Positions 1-7,567 of a stretch of DNA of 14,889 nt are shown in pieces. The DNA is from CAZLIC01 sp964559535. Lineage in GTDB: Bacteria > Pseudomonadota > Alphaproteobacteria > Rhodobacterales > Rhodobacteraceae. Location of the stretch: NCBI GenBank assembly GCA_964559535.1, contig CAZLIC010000094.1:1-14889 (forward strand), given 5' to 3'. The stretch's first letter is position 1, and each line of letters opens with the position of its first letter. Under the pieces are notes generated by a model. The model did not search any database, was not told the DNA's origin, and was given only the letters and a program-made list of their open reading frames with translations. A program made the position numbers and the translations under genes.

Positions 1-10
1 GAGGCCCGCG

Positions 11-1561
11 CTATGCTAGCTTAACCTGCTGTCCACCAAACCGGCAGCAGGCCAAGGCGACGTGATCGGACCAGGAGAAGCTGATCTTCTCGATGTCGGT
101 CCTCTGCAGCGTTTCCCCGGTGAAGACCTCGATGCCCTCGTCCTTGAAGGACTTCCGGATGATGATGTGGTTCTTGTAGCCCCAGGCCGTGGCCAGGCTC
201 ATCATCTCCGACCGCGCACCCGTGCTGGACTTGTAGAAGGGCAGCGCCTCGTGCAGGTCGGCATGGGTCAGCTCGGTGCCCTGGTCGGCGATGTAGCGGG
301 CCAGCCGGACGTAGTTCTTCTCCCGCTTCATCATGCGCTCGAAAGCCTGCCCCGACTCCTCGACGAGCTTGATGGCCTGGTAAAGGTGATCCATCGTCAC
401 CTCGCTCGACTCGTCGATGAAGGCAAAGGCCCCGGCCAGCTTCAGCGCCTTGAAGTAGCGATGCTCCATCTCGGAGCGGCGCACTTCCTCATGCGCCAGG
501 AAGCTCGCGGCCCGGGCCACGCAGACCTCCTCGTAGGTGATCAGCTCGATGCCGACATCTTCCGGAACGTCGATCTGCCACATGTAGCGGCGGGGATCGG
601 CCAGGCCGGAGAAGTGGTTCGACAGTTGCTGAATATCCGCGTGATTTTGCGGACGGGTCTTGTGCAGGAACTTGTCCCGGGCCGAGACCATGGCGCGTTC
701 GGAGTGGTTCTGCCGCTCGCCCCAGCCGAAGACGCAGCGACGGGCATAACCCGCCTCGAGCATCTGCTGGAACTGGCTCTCGACGATGTGGCCGTCGAAC
801 AGCGTCGCAGGGGTGCCGAACAGGAGCGCATTGGTCGGCGTCTTGCCGTCCAGCTCCTCGCCCCGCTGGCTGTCGGCCGTGCTCTTGCGCAGCGACTGCT
901 TCACCTCGCCCTGGTCGAACAGCTCGAAGAACAGCGTCAGGGCCTCGGTCGAGCCGACAAGATTGGAGCCGATCTCGTCGATCTGCAATGAGATGGCTCC
1001 GAAATTCGCCATCAGGAGCTTCTGGCGCATCTGCTTGACGGCCGCTGTGGTGGCGCTGTCGAAGCTGAAGGCCAGCTCTCCCAGGAGACGGAACTCCTTG
1101 TCGAGCTTCTCTTTCTCTTCCGCCGGATCCTTGCCCGAGGTGGCGGCCCGGTCGCAGGCCATCTTGTAGAGATGGTCTTCCGCGATGGTCGGGAAGGTGC
1201 CTTTCATGAAGGCGTTCCGGAAGCCCGCGAGGAACTGCTTCTCCAGGATGTTGATCGAGTGGCCCTTGCCGAAGCCCGAGGAGGCCAGGGCGATGGTGTA
1301 GAGGTTCACGGGAATGTCGCCGCGGTCGAGCGTCTTCAGGGTCGCCCGCATGGAGGCCGCCATCTTGGCGAAGAAGTAGGCTGTCACCACACGGAAGAAG
1401 GCGCTGTCCTTGTTCGAGGTCTTGTCGCGGATGATGTCCACGACGCGCTCGAGAACCGGGTGGTGATCCACGTTGTCGAGCGCCCGCAGCATGGTGTTGA
1501 CGCCGGCCGACAGCGGCTGGCTATGATCGGCGATCGGCGGGGTGGAAGCAGTGTCAAGCAT
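11..1561 (-). CDS. Phage P-loop ATPase, DUF3987-like helicase/primase-type protein
   Basis: A 516-residue protein, probably a replicative helicase or helicase-primase-associated ATPase for element DNA. A P-loop region lies at residues 93-102 (SSGFGKGHS), where the usual Ser/Thr after GK is replaced by Gly. A hydrophobic strand ending in D195-E196 (LQIDE) is a Walker B. A strand at 244-252 ending in GTPATLF looks like a sensor region, and YARRCVF at 272-278 resembles the arginine-bearing segment of DUF3987 proteins. The N-terminal 60 residues and the C-terminal 150 are not recognised. Its ATG overlaps the end of the upstream nuclease gene by 8 bp, suggesting translational coupling. It is last of the leftward operon within the window; its TAG is 11 bases from the edge. 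The family call rests on motif layout, not a search. Confidence 0.65.
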   Translation of the reverse strand: MLDTASTPPIADHSQPLSAGVNTMLRALDNVDHHPVLERVVDIIRDKTSNKDSAFFRVVTAYFFAKMAASMRATLKTLDRGDIPVNLYTIALASSGFGKGHSINILEKQFLAGFRNAFMKGTFPTIAEDHLYKMACDRAATSGKDPAEEKEKLDKEFRLLGELAFSFDSATTAAVKQMRQKLLMANFGAISLQIDEIGSNLVGSTEALTLFFELFDQGEVKQSLRKSTADSQRGEELDGKTPTNALLFGTPATLFDGHIVESQFQQMLEAGYARRCVFGWGERQNHSERAMVSARDKFLHKTRPQNHADIQQLSNHFSGLADPRRYMWQIDVPEDVGIELITYEEVCVARAASFLAHEEVRRSEMEHRYFKALKLAGAFAFIDESSEVTMDHLYQAIKLVEESGQAFERMMKREKNYVRLARYIADQGTELTHADLHEALPFYKSSTGARSEMMSLATAWGYKNHIIIRKSFKDEGIEVFTGETLQRTDIEKISFSWSDHVALACCRFGGQQVKLA

Positions 1562-2582
1562 CGGTGCCCTCGGTCTGGGGTTGCAGGTTGTAGGCGTCCT
1601 TCTGCGTGCAGAGATCGAACCCGGCGCAGTAGAGGCAGGCCTTCGGTTCCGAAGGGACGGTCACGACGACGCCCTTGCCCTGCTGGTTGCAGTAGTGCGC
1701 CGCGGCGGGATAGTTCGGGAAGTTCTTGGTGGATTTCCCGCCCTCGGCCGGCTTCCTGGGGTCGGCGTAGTATTTGAAGACCGGCGGGCTCATCCAGAGA
1801 TCCTTCTCCGTGCAGGGAGCGATTTCCGGTTCGGGGAGGTGCTGGTTCGCGACGAGCTCGCGGATCCGGTTGCGGATCCAGAGTTCGGTTTCCTGGATCG
1901 GCAGCAGCTGTACCTTGGTCTCCACCACCCGGCTCTTGGGATAGTCGGGGCTGGCCTTGGCCATGGATCGCTGCCAGTCGGTGAAGACATGCTGGATGCG
2001 CATCACGTCCGACGTGACCTTGTGCGGGCTGATCCAGCGATAGATCGAGCCCTGCAGGGCATAGTCCTCGGTCTTCGAGCCCTTGATCCAGGTGTAGACC
2101 GAGGTGGTCTTGGTGTCGTTCACCTCGCCGTTGATGATGGCGTCGAACTTCCCCGAGACGATGACGGGATGCCCGTCGACGTCGATCTCGCGGAAGTAGC
2201 GTTGCTCGAGGAAGACCGGGATGCTGTCGGGGTTTGCGGCCAGTTCATGGTCTTGCGGGTTGATCCGGACCTTGTCGATCATCTTGGCGGGATAGCCGAG
2301 TGCCGCCAGAGCCTCGCGGTAGCCGCGCTTCCAGGCGTGCTCGACGGAGTCGTGGATGGCATGACCCAGACGCGAGGGGATCATGTCCATGACGTCGAGC
2401 TGCCGGTCCTTGGGATCGGCCCGGTTCGCCAGGATCAGCTGGCGGGTCGGCTTCAGGAGCGAGGTGGCCGAAATCAGATCCTTGCCCGGATGGTCGTCGC
2501 TGCCCGACGAGTAATCGCTGTGGGCGAGCCAGACCGCCAGGGCCAGGCCGATGCCACTGGTGTTCGACAGCGTTGCCGCCAT
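1554..2582 (-). CDS. Cas4/RecB-like PD-(D/E)XK nuclease with likely Fe-S cluster
   Basis: A 342-residue phage nuclease for DNA end processing or recombination. The open frame extends upstream to 2684, but I chose the ATG at 2580-2582: it is preceded by AGGAG with 8-nt spacing, and the longer version would overlap the end of the polymerase gene. In the 342-residue numbering: GHAIHDSVE near 73-81 (RecB motif I), KFDAI with D147, NDTK with D156 and K158 (catalytic core), and QGSIY with Q177 and Y181 (the QxxxY motif of RecB/Cas4 nucleases). C257, C316, C319 and C325 (CxxC-x5-C at the C-terminus) are placed to hold an iron-sulfur cluster as in Cas4 and AddB. It lies 37 bp after the polymerase and overlaps the ATPase gene. 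No CRISPR or cas1/cas2 is nearby, so a phage recombination role is likelier than adaptation. Confidence 0.8.
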   Translation of the reverse strand: MAATLSNTSGIGLALAVWLAHSDYSSGSDDHPGKDLISATSLLKPTRQLILANRADPKDRQLDVMDMIPSRLGHAIHDSVEHAWKRGYREALAALGYPAKMIDKVRINPQDHELAANPDSIPVFLEQRYFREIDVDGHPVIVSGKFDAIINGEVNDTKTTSVYTWIKGSKTEDYALQGSIYRWISPHKVTSDVMRIQHVFTDWQRSMAKASPDYPKSRVVETKVQLLPIQETELWIRNRIRELVANQHLPEPEIAPCTEKDLWMSPPVFKYYADPRKPAEGGKSTKNFPNYPAAAHYCNQQGKGVVVTVPSEPKACLYCAGFDLCTQKDAYNLQPQTEGTDA

Positions 2583-2619
2583 GCTTATATCTCCTGATCC
2601 TGTTCGTGTAGCGGTAGAT

Positions 2620-5250
2620 TTATTTCCCGCAATATTTCGAGAAATGTTCGGCTGCAAGAGAGGAGATATCCTCAGCCGAAGCATCGTTCGGAACGACCAT
2701 ATCGCAGGCCCAGTTCGGGTAGAAAACCGAGACCTCGCCGCCGATCTTGACCTCGTCGTGGCAGATCAGGGGGTCTTCTTGCCACTGCACCGCCTTGACC
2801 AGGTGCTGGTTGTAGAACCGCAGCACGACCATGTCGTCGCGGATCAGGTGGTACTGCGCGTCATGGATATGGGCGCAGGGACGGATGCTGAGGCGGTGGA
2901 CCGAATTGCGCACCTTGCCCATGAACTCGGCCGATGCCCGGTTGTTCAGGAGGCACCAGGACTGGCCGAGCGCATTGCCCGCCGTCCGCCCCTCGGCTTG
3001 CGCCTCGTGGGGCGTCCGGCTGGTTCCCAGGATCACCTGCTTCAGGAGCGGTGTGCGGACCCTCAACCCGAACGCCACCTCGACGTAGCCCTGCTGGCTC
3101 GCCTCGGCGATGCGGGACGCCACCCATTCGTCCGAGACCCGGTAGAGCTCATGGTACTTCGCCTCGACCATGCGGGCCATGGCCTCGGGCCAGCCGAGCT
3201 GGTCCATGATGCCCATCCAGGTGCCGCCATAGGTCAGGAGGAACGTGGGCGTCTTGGAGTCCTGGCGCAGCGGCTTGTATTTCACCTCGATGGAGTTGAT
3301 GGAGGCCACCGATGTGGGGTCGATGTCCGGCATCTGGTCGCCGAAGTAGCTGTAGGCCCGGAGGCAGTGACCGTCATAGCCGTCGAGGTAGACCTTGAGC
3401 TTGGCAGGATCCCGGGTGGTGAGGGCCGAGATCCGGTCTTCCAGCGACGAAAAGTCGAGGCCACAGAAGAGCCAGCCGGGAGGGGCCCGGAAGCAGGCCT
3501 TCACCGCCTTGGCCAGTTCCTTCTTGAGCTTCGACTTGCCGTTGGCGGGGATGTTCTGGAGGTTGGGGTTGGAGGACGAGAGCCGTCCCGACACCGTTCC
3601 GCCGAGGTTGAAGTTGCCGAACAGATAGTGCCAACCATCGGGTGCCTTGGGCGCGGCCAGCATGGCGGGCAGGAACGAGGTGATCAGCTTGTCGACAGCC
3701 TTGTAGTCGAGCAGCGCCTGGAGGAAATCCAGGATCACCTTATCGCTGGTCCGGTTCAGGAGCTTCTCGAGTGTTTCCGCACCCGTGGCCGGCTGCTTCG
3801 TGTCCGTCCGGTCGATCACCGGCAGCGCGAAGTGATCCGCGCTGTAAAGGATGTCCTGGAGCTGCGGCGTCGAGTTGGGGTTGAAGCTCTCCTTGGCATC
3901 GAGAAGGGACACCCGCTTCTTCTTCAGGGTGCTGTTCTTCATCTCGACCCAGGCGAGGTTCAGGGCCGCGACGAAGCGCTGGACCCCGATGTTGGCCTGC
4001 ATCCTGGCCGCAGCATTCCGGGAAATGTCCCAGAGCTTGACCTCGAGACGCTTCACCTCCTCCATGTCGAGCGGCATGCCGGTCAGCTGCATCTGGACGA
4101 TGTCGCGGATCGACGGCTTGAACAGGGTCTCGTAGATCGCGACCTGGTTGTCGGCCACAACGGTCGGCCCGTGCTTGTGGAAGACGTACCAGGTCGACAG
4201 GCCGTCGATCAGGTTGTAGCGCAGGAGATCGGACAGCGGGATCACCCGGATGTCCTTCATCTCCTCGTCGTCGAGGCCCCAGTCGCCTGCAAACTCCCGG
4301 GCCTGGAACTTCAGCCCCAGGCGGTTCCCGGCGCAGCTGTTGGTGGCGAGATAGGTGATGAGCTTGGTGTCGTCCCAGTTGCTCAGCAGAATCTCCATGC
4401 CGTTCAGGAGACCCTCGGTGTCGACCAGGTCCTTCATGAAGAGCTGGTAGATCAGGACGGTGACGTCGTAGCTGATGTTGTGCCAGATCAGCTTGCGGCC
4501 GCGGCGGTGCAGCTCCTCGAAGAAGGTCTTGAGCCAGGAGCGCACCAGGATGCGGTCTTCCAGGTCCTCGAGCAGATCAACCGGAAAGGCGATCCCTTCG
4601 TGCTGGTTCCAGCAAAGCGAGACGGACCCGATGCCCGCGTCATGGTGCTTCAGGCTGAACGCCTCGATGTCGGCTGAGAGGTCGCAGTCCATTCCCAGCA
4701 GCCGTTCTAGCCAGTGCTGGATCTCGGGGGCCGTCTGCGGATAGGCCTCGAAGCGGATGATGTCGTTGCCGGGCGGGATGTAGGTCCCGCCAAGGTGGTT
4801 CTTGAGCGCGTCAAGGGCGATGCGGATCTCGCGCTGCACCTTCTCGGGATTGTAGAAGACCCCGCGGAAGCTCGGGCAATAGATCACCTTGAAGGCGCCG
4901 GCAGGCGTCTGGGCTTCGCGGACTTCGGTCGAGTCGAGCACATAGCCCAGACCCGCCTCGGTCGATCCGGTCTTCGTCAGCGTCTTGAAGTAGTCGCCGT
5001 CGGTGACCACCAGATACCGGACGCCAAGGCCCTGCAACATTGGCAGAAGATCCCCGAGATACTCCCGTTGGAGCTTCACCGGCGTGGACTTCTCCCCCTT
5101 GTAGAGGGAATAGGCGAGGAGGTTGTCGCGATGCGCTTCCAGGTGCGGCTGGATGTAGTGGCGCTCGATCTCGGCCTGCTGGAGATGGGACAGCAGGAAA
5201 CAGACCTCGTAGCGCGTCTTCTCCGGTTGGCGAAACGTCAGATACCGCAT
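2620..5250 (-). CDS. Phage DNA polymerase I (family A) with 3'-5' exonuclease
   Basis: An 876-residue replicative polymerase. The exonuclease domain shows Exo I D194/E196 (DIEAF), Exo II HNxxYD with N258 and D262, and Exo III YNLID with Y345 and D349, so proofreading should be active. The polymerase domain has the TVSGRLSSSNPNLQNIP stretch (552-568), motif A DFSSLEDR with D599, motif B with R662, K666, F670 and Y674, and motif C IHDAQY with H796 and D797. F670 aligns with E. coli Pol I Phe762. Motif C carries Ala where Glu is commonest (HDE). There is no 5'-3' exonuclease domain; instead an N-terminal extension of about 170 residues may be a degenerate uracil-DNA-glycosylase-like fold (see findings). 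The ATG at 5248-5250 has AGGA six bases upstream and lies 7 bp after the preceding gene. Confidence 0.95.
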   Translation of the reverse strand: MRYLTFRQPEKTRYEVCFLLSHLQQAEIERHYIQPHLEAHRDNLLAYSLYKGEKSTPVKLQREYLGDLLPMLQGLGVRYLVVTDGDYFKTLTKTGSTEAGLGYVLDSTEVREAQTPAGAFKVIYCPSFRGVFYNPEKVQREIRIALDALKNHLGGTYIPPGNDIIRFEAYPQTAPEIQHWLERLLGMDCDLSADIEAFSLKHHDAGIGSVSLCWNQHEGIAFPVDLLEDLEDRILVRSWLKTFFEELHRRGRKLIWHNISYDVTVLIYQLFMKDLVDTEGLLNGMEILLSNWDDTKLITYLATNSCAGNRLGLKFQAREFAGDWGLDDEEMKDIRVIPLSDLLRYNLIDGLSTWYVFHKHGPTVVADNQVAIYETLFKPSIRDIVQMQLTGMPLDMEEVKRLEVKLWDISRNAAARMQANIGVQRFVAALNLAWVEMKNSTLKKKRVSLLDAKESFNPNSTPQLQDILYSADHFALPVIDRTDTKQPATGAETLEKLLNRTSDKVILDFLQALLDYKAVDKLITSFLPAMLAAPKAPDGWHYLFGNFNLGGTVSGRLSSSNPNLQNIPANGKSKLKKELAKAVKACFRAPPGWLFCGLDFSSLEDRISALTTRDPAKLKVYLDGYDGHCLRAYSYFGDQMPDIDPTSVASINSIEVKYKPLRQDSKTPTFLLTYGGTWMGIMDQLGWPEAMARMVEAKYHELYRVSDEWVASRIAEASQQGYVEVAFGLRVRTPLLKQVILGTSRTPHEAQAEGRTAGNALGQSWCLLNNRASAEFMGKVRNSVHRLSIRPCAHIHDAQYHLIRDDMVVLRFYNQHLVKAVQWQEDPLICHDEVKIGGEVSVFYPNWACDMVVPNDASAEDISSLAAEHFSKYCGK

Positions 5251-5257
5251 GGTTTTC

Positions 5258-5758
5258 CTAGTAGATCAAGGCGTTGGCGCTGTAGTAGAGGACGATCCGC
5301 TCGAGCTTGGCGTATTGCTGCGCCAGCACGGGGTTGCCCTGCAGCACGCGCGCTTCTTCACCCATGCGGGCCAGGTGGCTGAACGGCGTGTGCTGGACGA
5401 GCGGTTCGGGGATGGAGTCCCGGTAGGCCTGGAAGCTCTCGCAGCGCGCGACGATGACGGCGAGGCCCTGGTTCATCCGCAGGGTGTCTTCCTTGAGCTT
5501 GGCCTGCTTCTCGACCAGATCCTCGGCCATCAGGCCGATCTCGGGATAGGCCCGCTCCAGCTTGTGACCGCGCAGCTTGGAGGGCGGCGACAGCGAGAAC
5601 AGCCGGCCGTTGTGGTAGAAGCCGTATTCGTGGCCGCCGAGCTGCCGGTTGCGCTGGATGATCTCGGCGAGCAGGGCCTGCCTGCGCTTCTCGGGCTTGA
5701 AGAAGCTCTCGACGGTCGCGGCAATTGTGGGGAAGATGATCTCGGAGGCAGAGGACAT
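5258..5758 (-). CDS. Unrecognised 166-residue phage protein between helicase and polymerase
   Basis: I do not recognise this protein. It is soluble in appearance, with no signal peptide or membrane segment. An N-terminal helix (about 1-40) is followed by a Gly/Tyr/aromatic patch, GGHEYGFYHNGRLFSL (41-56), that could form a short beta hairpin. A charged, probably helical or coiled-coil stretch spans 66-110 (EDLVEKQAKLKEDTLR), and a helical C-terminus ends in YYSANALIY. It holds one cysteine (C106), so metal binding is unlikely. The only nearby ATG is at 5756-5758, and its upstream sequence has no good Shine-Dalgarno. It sits 33 bp after the helicase stop and 7 bp before the polymerase start, so it is probably cotranslated with replication proteins; a helicase or polymerase accessory factor is a guess from position only. 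Confidence 0.8.
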   Translation of the reverse strand: MSSASEIIFPTIAATVESFFKPEKRRQALLAEIIQRNRQLGGHEYGFYHNGRLFSLSPPSKLRGHKLERAYPEIGLMAEDLVEKQAKLKEDTLRMNQGLAVIVARCESFQAYRDSIPEPLVQHTPFSHLARMGEEARVLQGNPVLAQQYAKLERIVLYYSANALIY

Positions 5759-5791
5759 GGCGGGGATCCGGGAATTGGATGAGGGGGCCTC

Positions 5792-7183
5792 TCAGGCGAA
5801 GAGCCGGGCAGGCAGCGCGCCGTAGATGACGACGCGGTCGGTGGCCCGGCTGGCGCCGACGTAGAGCATGCGGGCCAGCTGATCGTTGTGCTTGCAGGTG
5901 CCGATGTTGGAGAGATCCAGGAAGACCGTGTGATGGGTCGAGCCCTGGGCCTTGTAGACGGTGGCGGCGTCCTTCAGGCGGAAGTCGGGGAAGTTGTTCT
6001 TGAGCCAGAAGTAGCGATCCCAGTTCTTTGCCCTGGCGAAGTGCTGGGTCAGCTCCTTGAAGAGCTGGGGGTTCCTCGGAATGGCGGCCGAGAAGCACTC
6101 GTTGACGCCCCGCTTGCGGAACCGCACATGATAGATCTCGAAGGCGGTGCTCGCGTCGTTGGCATCGGCCTTGATGGCGTCGACGGTGTCGGAGACCTCG
6201 AGGATCTCGATCTCGTCCTCGATGGCAAAGAGGCGGGTGGGCGCGTTCTTGCCGCGGCCGTTTCGGGACTGGAACGCGCTGTTGTTGATGAGGACTTCTC
6301 CGGCCACGAAGGTGTCGGGGTAGCGCCGCAATGCCCGGATATGCGCGTTGTATTCCTGAACTCTCTGGTTCGAATAGGCGAGGATCCGGGCCGAGGGGTT
6401 TTCGGCCGCGAAGGTCTGTTCGACGAAATCGTAGGCCTGCTGGTCATCGAGGTGGTCGATCACTCCGAGAACCAAGTCGATGGGCTTGAACTGCAGGCTC
6501 TCGACGGTGTCGCGCAGCTGGGTGCAGAGCGCCATCAGTGCCGGCTGGCCCGCATTGCGCATGGGCTGCTTCAGTTCGGCGAAGTTGGTGGGGTTGGCAT
6601 AGACCGGCGAGATGGTCTCGAAGACGGGGGCCATCTGGCAGTGATCGCCCAGGTAGATGATCTTGCAGGTCCGGTCGGTGCCCTTCCGGATGTAGTCGTG
6701 CAGCGCCGCATCGACCATCGAGGCCTCGTCGATGAAGACCAGCGTGCGCTCGTGGACCTGCCAGTTGGGGGTGGGCCTGATCTCCGTGGCCCCGGTCTCG
6801 TAGTTGTCCCGGACCTTCAGGTTCAGGAAGGAATGCACGGTGTCGGCCGGGTAGCCGGTCGAGGCTGACAGCACGGCCGCTGCCTTGTTGGTGGTGGCGG
6901 TGAGCTGGATCGTGAAGTCGATGTAGCGCTGACCCAGGAGCTCGCAGGCACGCCGGTAGTTGGGCAGCGTGTGCCGCATGACGTACTTCATCAGATGCGT
7001 CTTGCCGGTGCCGGCCGGGCCCGAGATCATGAACTCCTTCTCGCTCGACATGAGGAAGCGGAAGATCTCGCTGACGGCTTTCTGCTGGTCCTGGTTCAGG
7101 AGATCGAATTCGTCCTGGCCGGAGATCTGGTCAGAGATCTGGTCAGAGCCATGAACGGAAGAGATGGAGGTCGGAGCATTCAT
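5792..7183 (-). CDS. Dda/RecD-like SF1B DNA helicase
   Basis: A 463-residue ATP-dependent helicase, expected to translocate 5'-3' like T4 Dda, RecD2 and Pif1. Visible motifs: Walker A GPAGTGKT (55-62), motif Ia TATTNKAA (95-102), Walker B FIDEAS with D152 and E153, motif III GDHCQMAPV (179-187), a motif IV-like QPMRN (206-210), motif V VYKAQGSTHHTVFLD (409-423) and motif VI YVGASRATDR (441-450). The whole helicase core is therefore present and probably active, at the usual length for phage Dda-type helicases. The first 25 residues are low-complexity (SDQISDQISGQDE), caused by a 12-bp tandem duplication in the DNA. The ATG at 7181-7183 has AAAAGG nine bases upstream. It lies between the zinc-ribbon gene (68-bp gap) and the unknown 166-residue gene, and likely serves replication initiation or fork progression. 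Confidence 0.93.
   Translation of the reverse strand: MNAPTSISSVHGSDQISDQISGQDEFDLLNQDQQKAVSEIFRFLMSSEKEFMISGPAGTGKTHLMKYVMRHTLPNYRRACELLGQRYIDFTIQLTATTNKAAAVLSASTGYPADTVHSFLNLKVRDNYETGATEIRPTPNWQVHERTLVFIDEASMVDAALHDYIRKGTDRTCKIIYLGDHCQMAPVFETISPVYANPTNFAELKQPMRNAGQPALMALCTQLRDTVESLQFKPIDLVLGVIDHLDDQQAYDFVEQTFAAENPSARILAYSNQRVQEYNAHIRALRRYPDTFVAGEVLINNSAFQSRNGRGKNAPTRLFAIEDEIEILEVSDTVDAIKADANDASTAFEIYHVRFRKRGVNECFSAAIPRNPQLFKELTQHFARAKNWDRYFWLKNNFPDFRLKDAATVYKAQGSTHHTVFLDLSNIGTCKHNDQLARMLYVGASRATDRVVIYGALPARLFA
7124..7147. repeat. 12-bp perfect tandem duplication inside the helicase gene
   Basis: GAGATCTGGTCA occurs twice in direct succession (7124-7135 and 7136-7147). In the minus-strand reading frame it encodes the repeated SDQI-SDQI near residues 13-20 of the helicase. 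The unit length is a multiple of three, so the frame is preserved. It sits in the nonconserved N-terminal tail, before the helicase core. It looks like a simple slippage duplication and may vary in copy number among relatives. Confidence 0.9.
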
Positions 7184-7251
7184 CGGAGGGGGCCTTTTCT
7201 GGTCCGCCTGAAGGCAGATCCGGTCTTGTCGGACGGGGGTTCGGAGGGTGT

Positions 7252-7515
7252 TCAGGAGGACGGGATGCGGCCGGCGATGACCATGCGGCGGCGCAGGCTG
7301 GTCTCGTAGACCTCGCGGCAGTCGCTGTCGCAGAAGCGGCGCCGTGACAGGGGATCGCCGCAGGCGAGGCAGCTCCCCGAAAACGACGGGGTTTTTTTAT
7401 TCAGGTATTTCAGAGACTTGGCTAGGGCTTGTTCGATCTGTTCCTGCGCCATGTCCGCGATGTCGGCCACAAAATCACCCGTAGTTTTTCGTTGATGATC
7501 GTGGGTAGATATCAT
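7252..7515 (-). CDS. Small C4 zinc-ribbon protein
   Basis: An 87-residue protein whose C-terminal half holds C49-x2-C52-G and F-C62-x3-C66, a four-cysteine zinc ribbon of the CxxCG...RRFCSxxCR type often labelled DUF2116-like. The residues after the ribbon (REVYETSLRRR) are basic, fitting DNA, RNA or polymerase binding. The N-terminal 40 residues appear helical. The ATG at 7513-7515 lacks a strong Shine-Dalgarno (GGATAAG lies about 12 bases upstream); the next ATG at 7450-7452 has none either, so the first was kept with reservation. It is the first gene of the second leftward unit, directly downstream of a terminator and an AT-rich candidate promoter. A role as transcription or replication accessory factor is inference only. 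Confidence 0.75.
   Translation of the reverse strand: MISTHDHQRKTTGDFVADIADMAQEQIEQALAKSLKYLNKKTPSFSGSCLACGDPLSRRRFCDSDCREVYETSLRRRMVIAGRIPSS
7375..7398 (+). terminator. Plus-strand intrinsic-terminator-like hairpin inside the zinc-ribbon gene
   Basis: CCCCG (7375-7379), a 7-nt loop, then CGGGG (7387-7391) followed directly by seven T residues (7392-7398). On the plus strand this is a short GC-rich stem with a U tract, able to stop transcription running rightward, antisense to the phage operon. It is embedded in coding sequence, where the A7 run encodes N-K-K-T on the minus strand. The stem is only 5 bp, so function is uncertain. Confidence 0.35.
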
Positions 7516-7531
7516 CTAAACATTCATCTTA

Positions 7532-7560
7532 TCCATAGTTAAATACCTACGGATGAGCAA
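7532..7560 (-). promoter_or_regulatory. Candidate promoter for the zinc-ribbon/helicase/polymerase operon
   Basis: On the minus strand TTGCTC (plus 7555-7560) is followed after 17 bases by TATGGA (plus 7532-7537), just downstream of the intrinsic terminator and upstream of the zinc-ribbon start. The stretch 7500-7560 is conspicuously AT-rich for this window, as expected of a promoter. The -10 match is poor (three of six), and no experimental start is known, so the exact boxes are tentative. The leader would be only about 10 nt long. Confidence 0.3.
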
Positions 7561-7567
7561 AGGAAAA

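Noticed and set aside
2551..4677. Plus-strand open frame of 708 codons opposite the DNA polymerase
   Set aside because: The minus-strand frame has all exonuclease and polymerase motifs; the plus frame is low-complexity Val/Leu/Asp/Gly shadow.
7384..7400. Programmed -1 frameshift at the A7 run of the zinc-ribbon gene
   Set aside because: The run is not in the X XXY YYZ register for the reading frame, and no useful downstream frame is evident.
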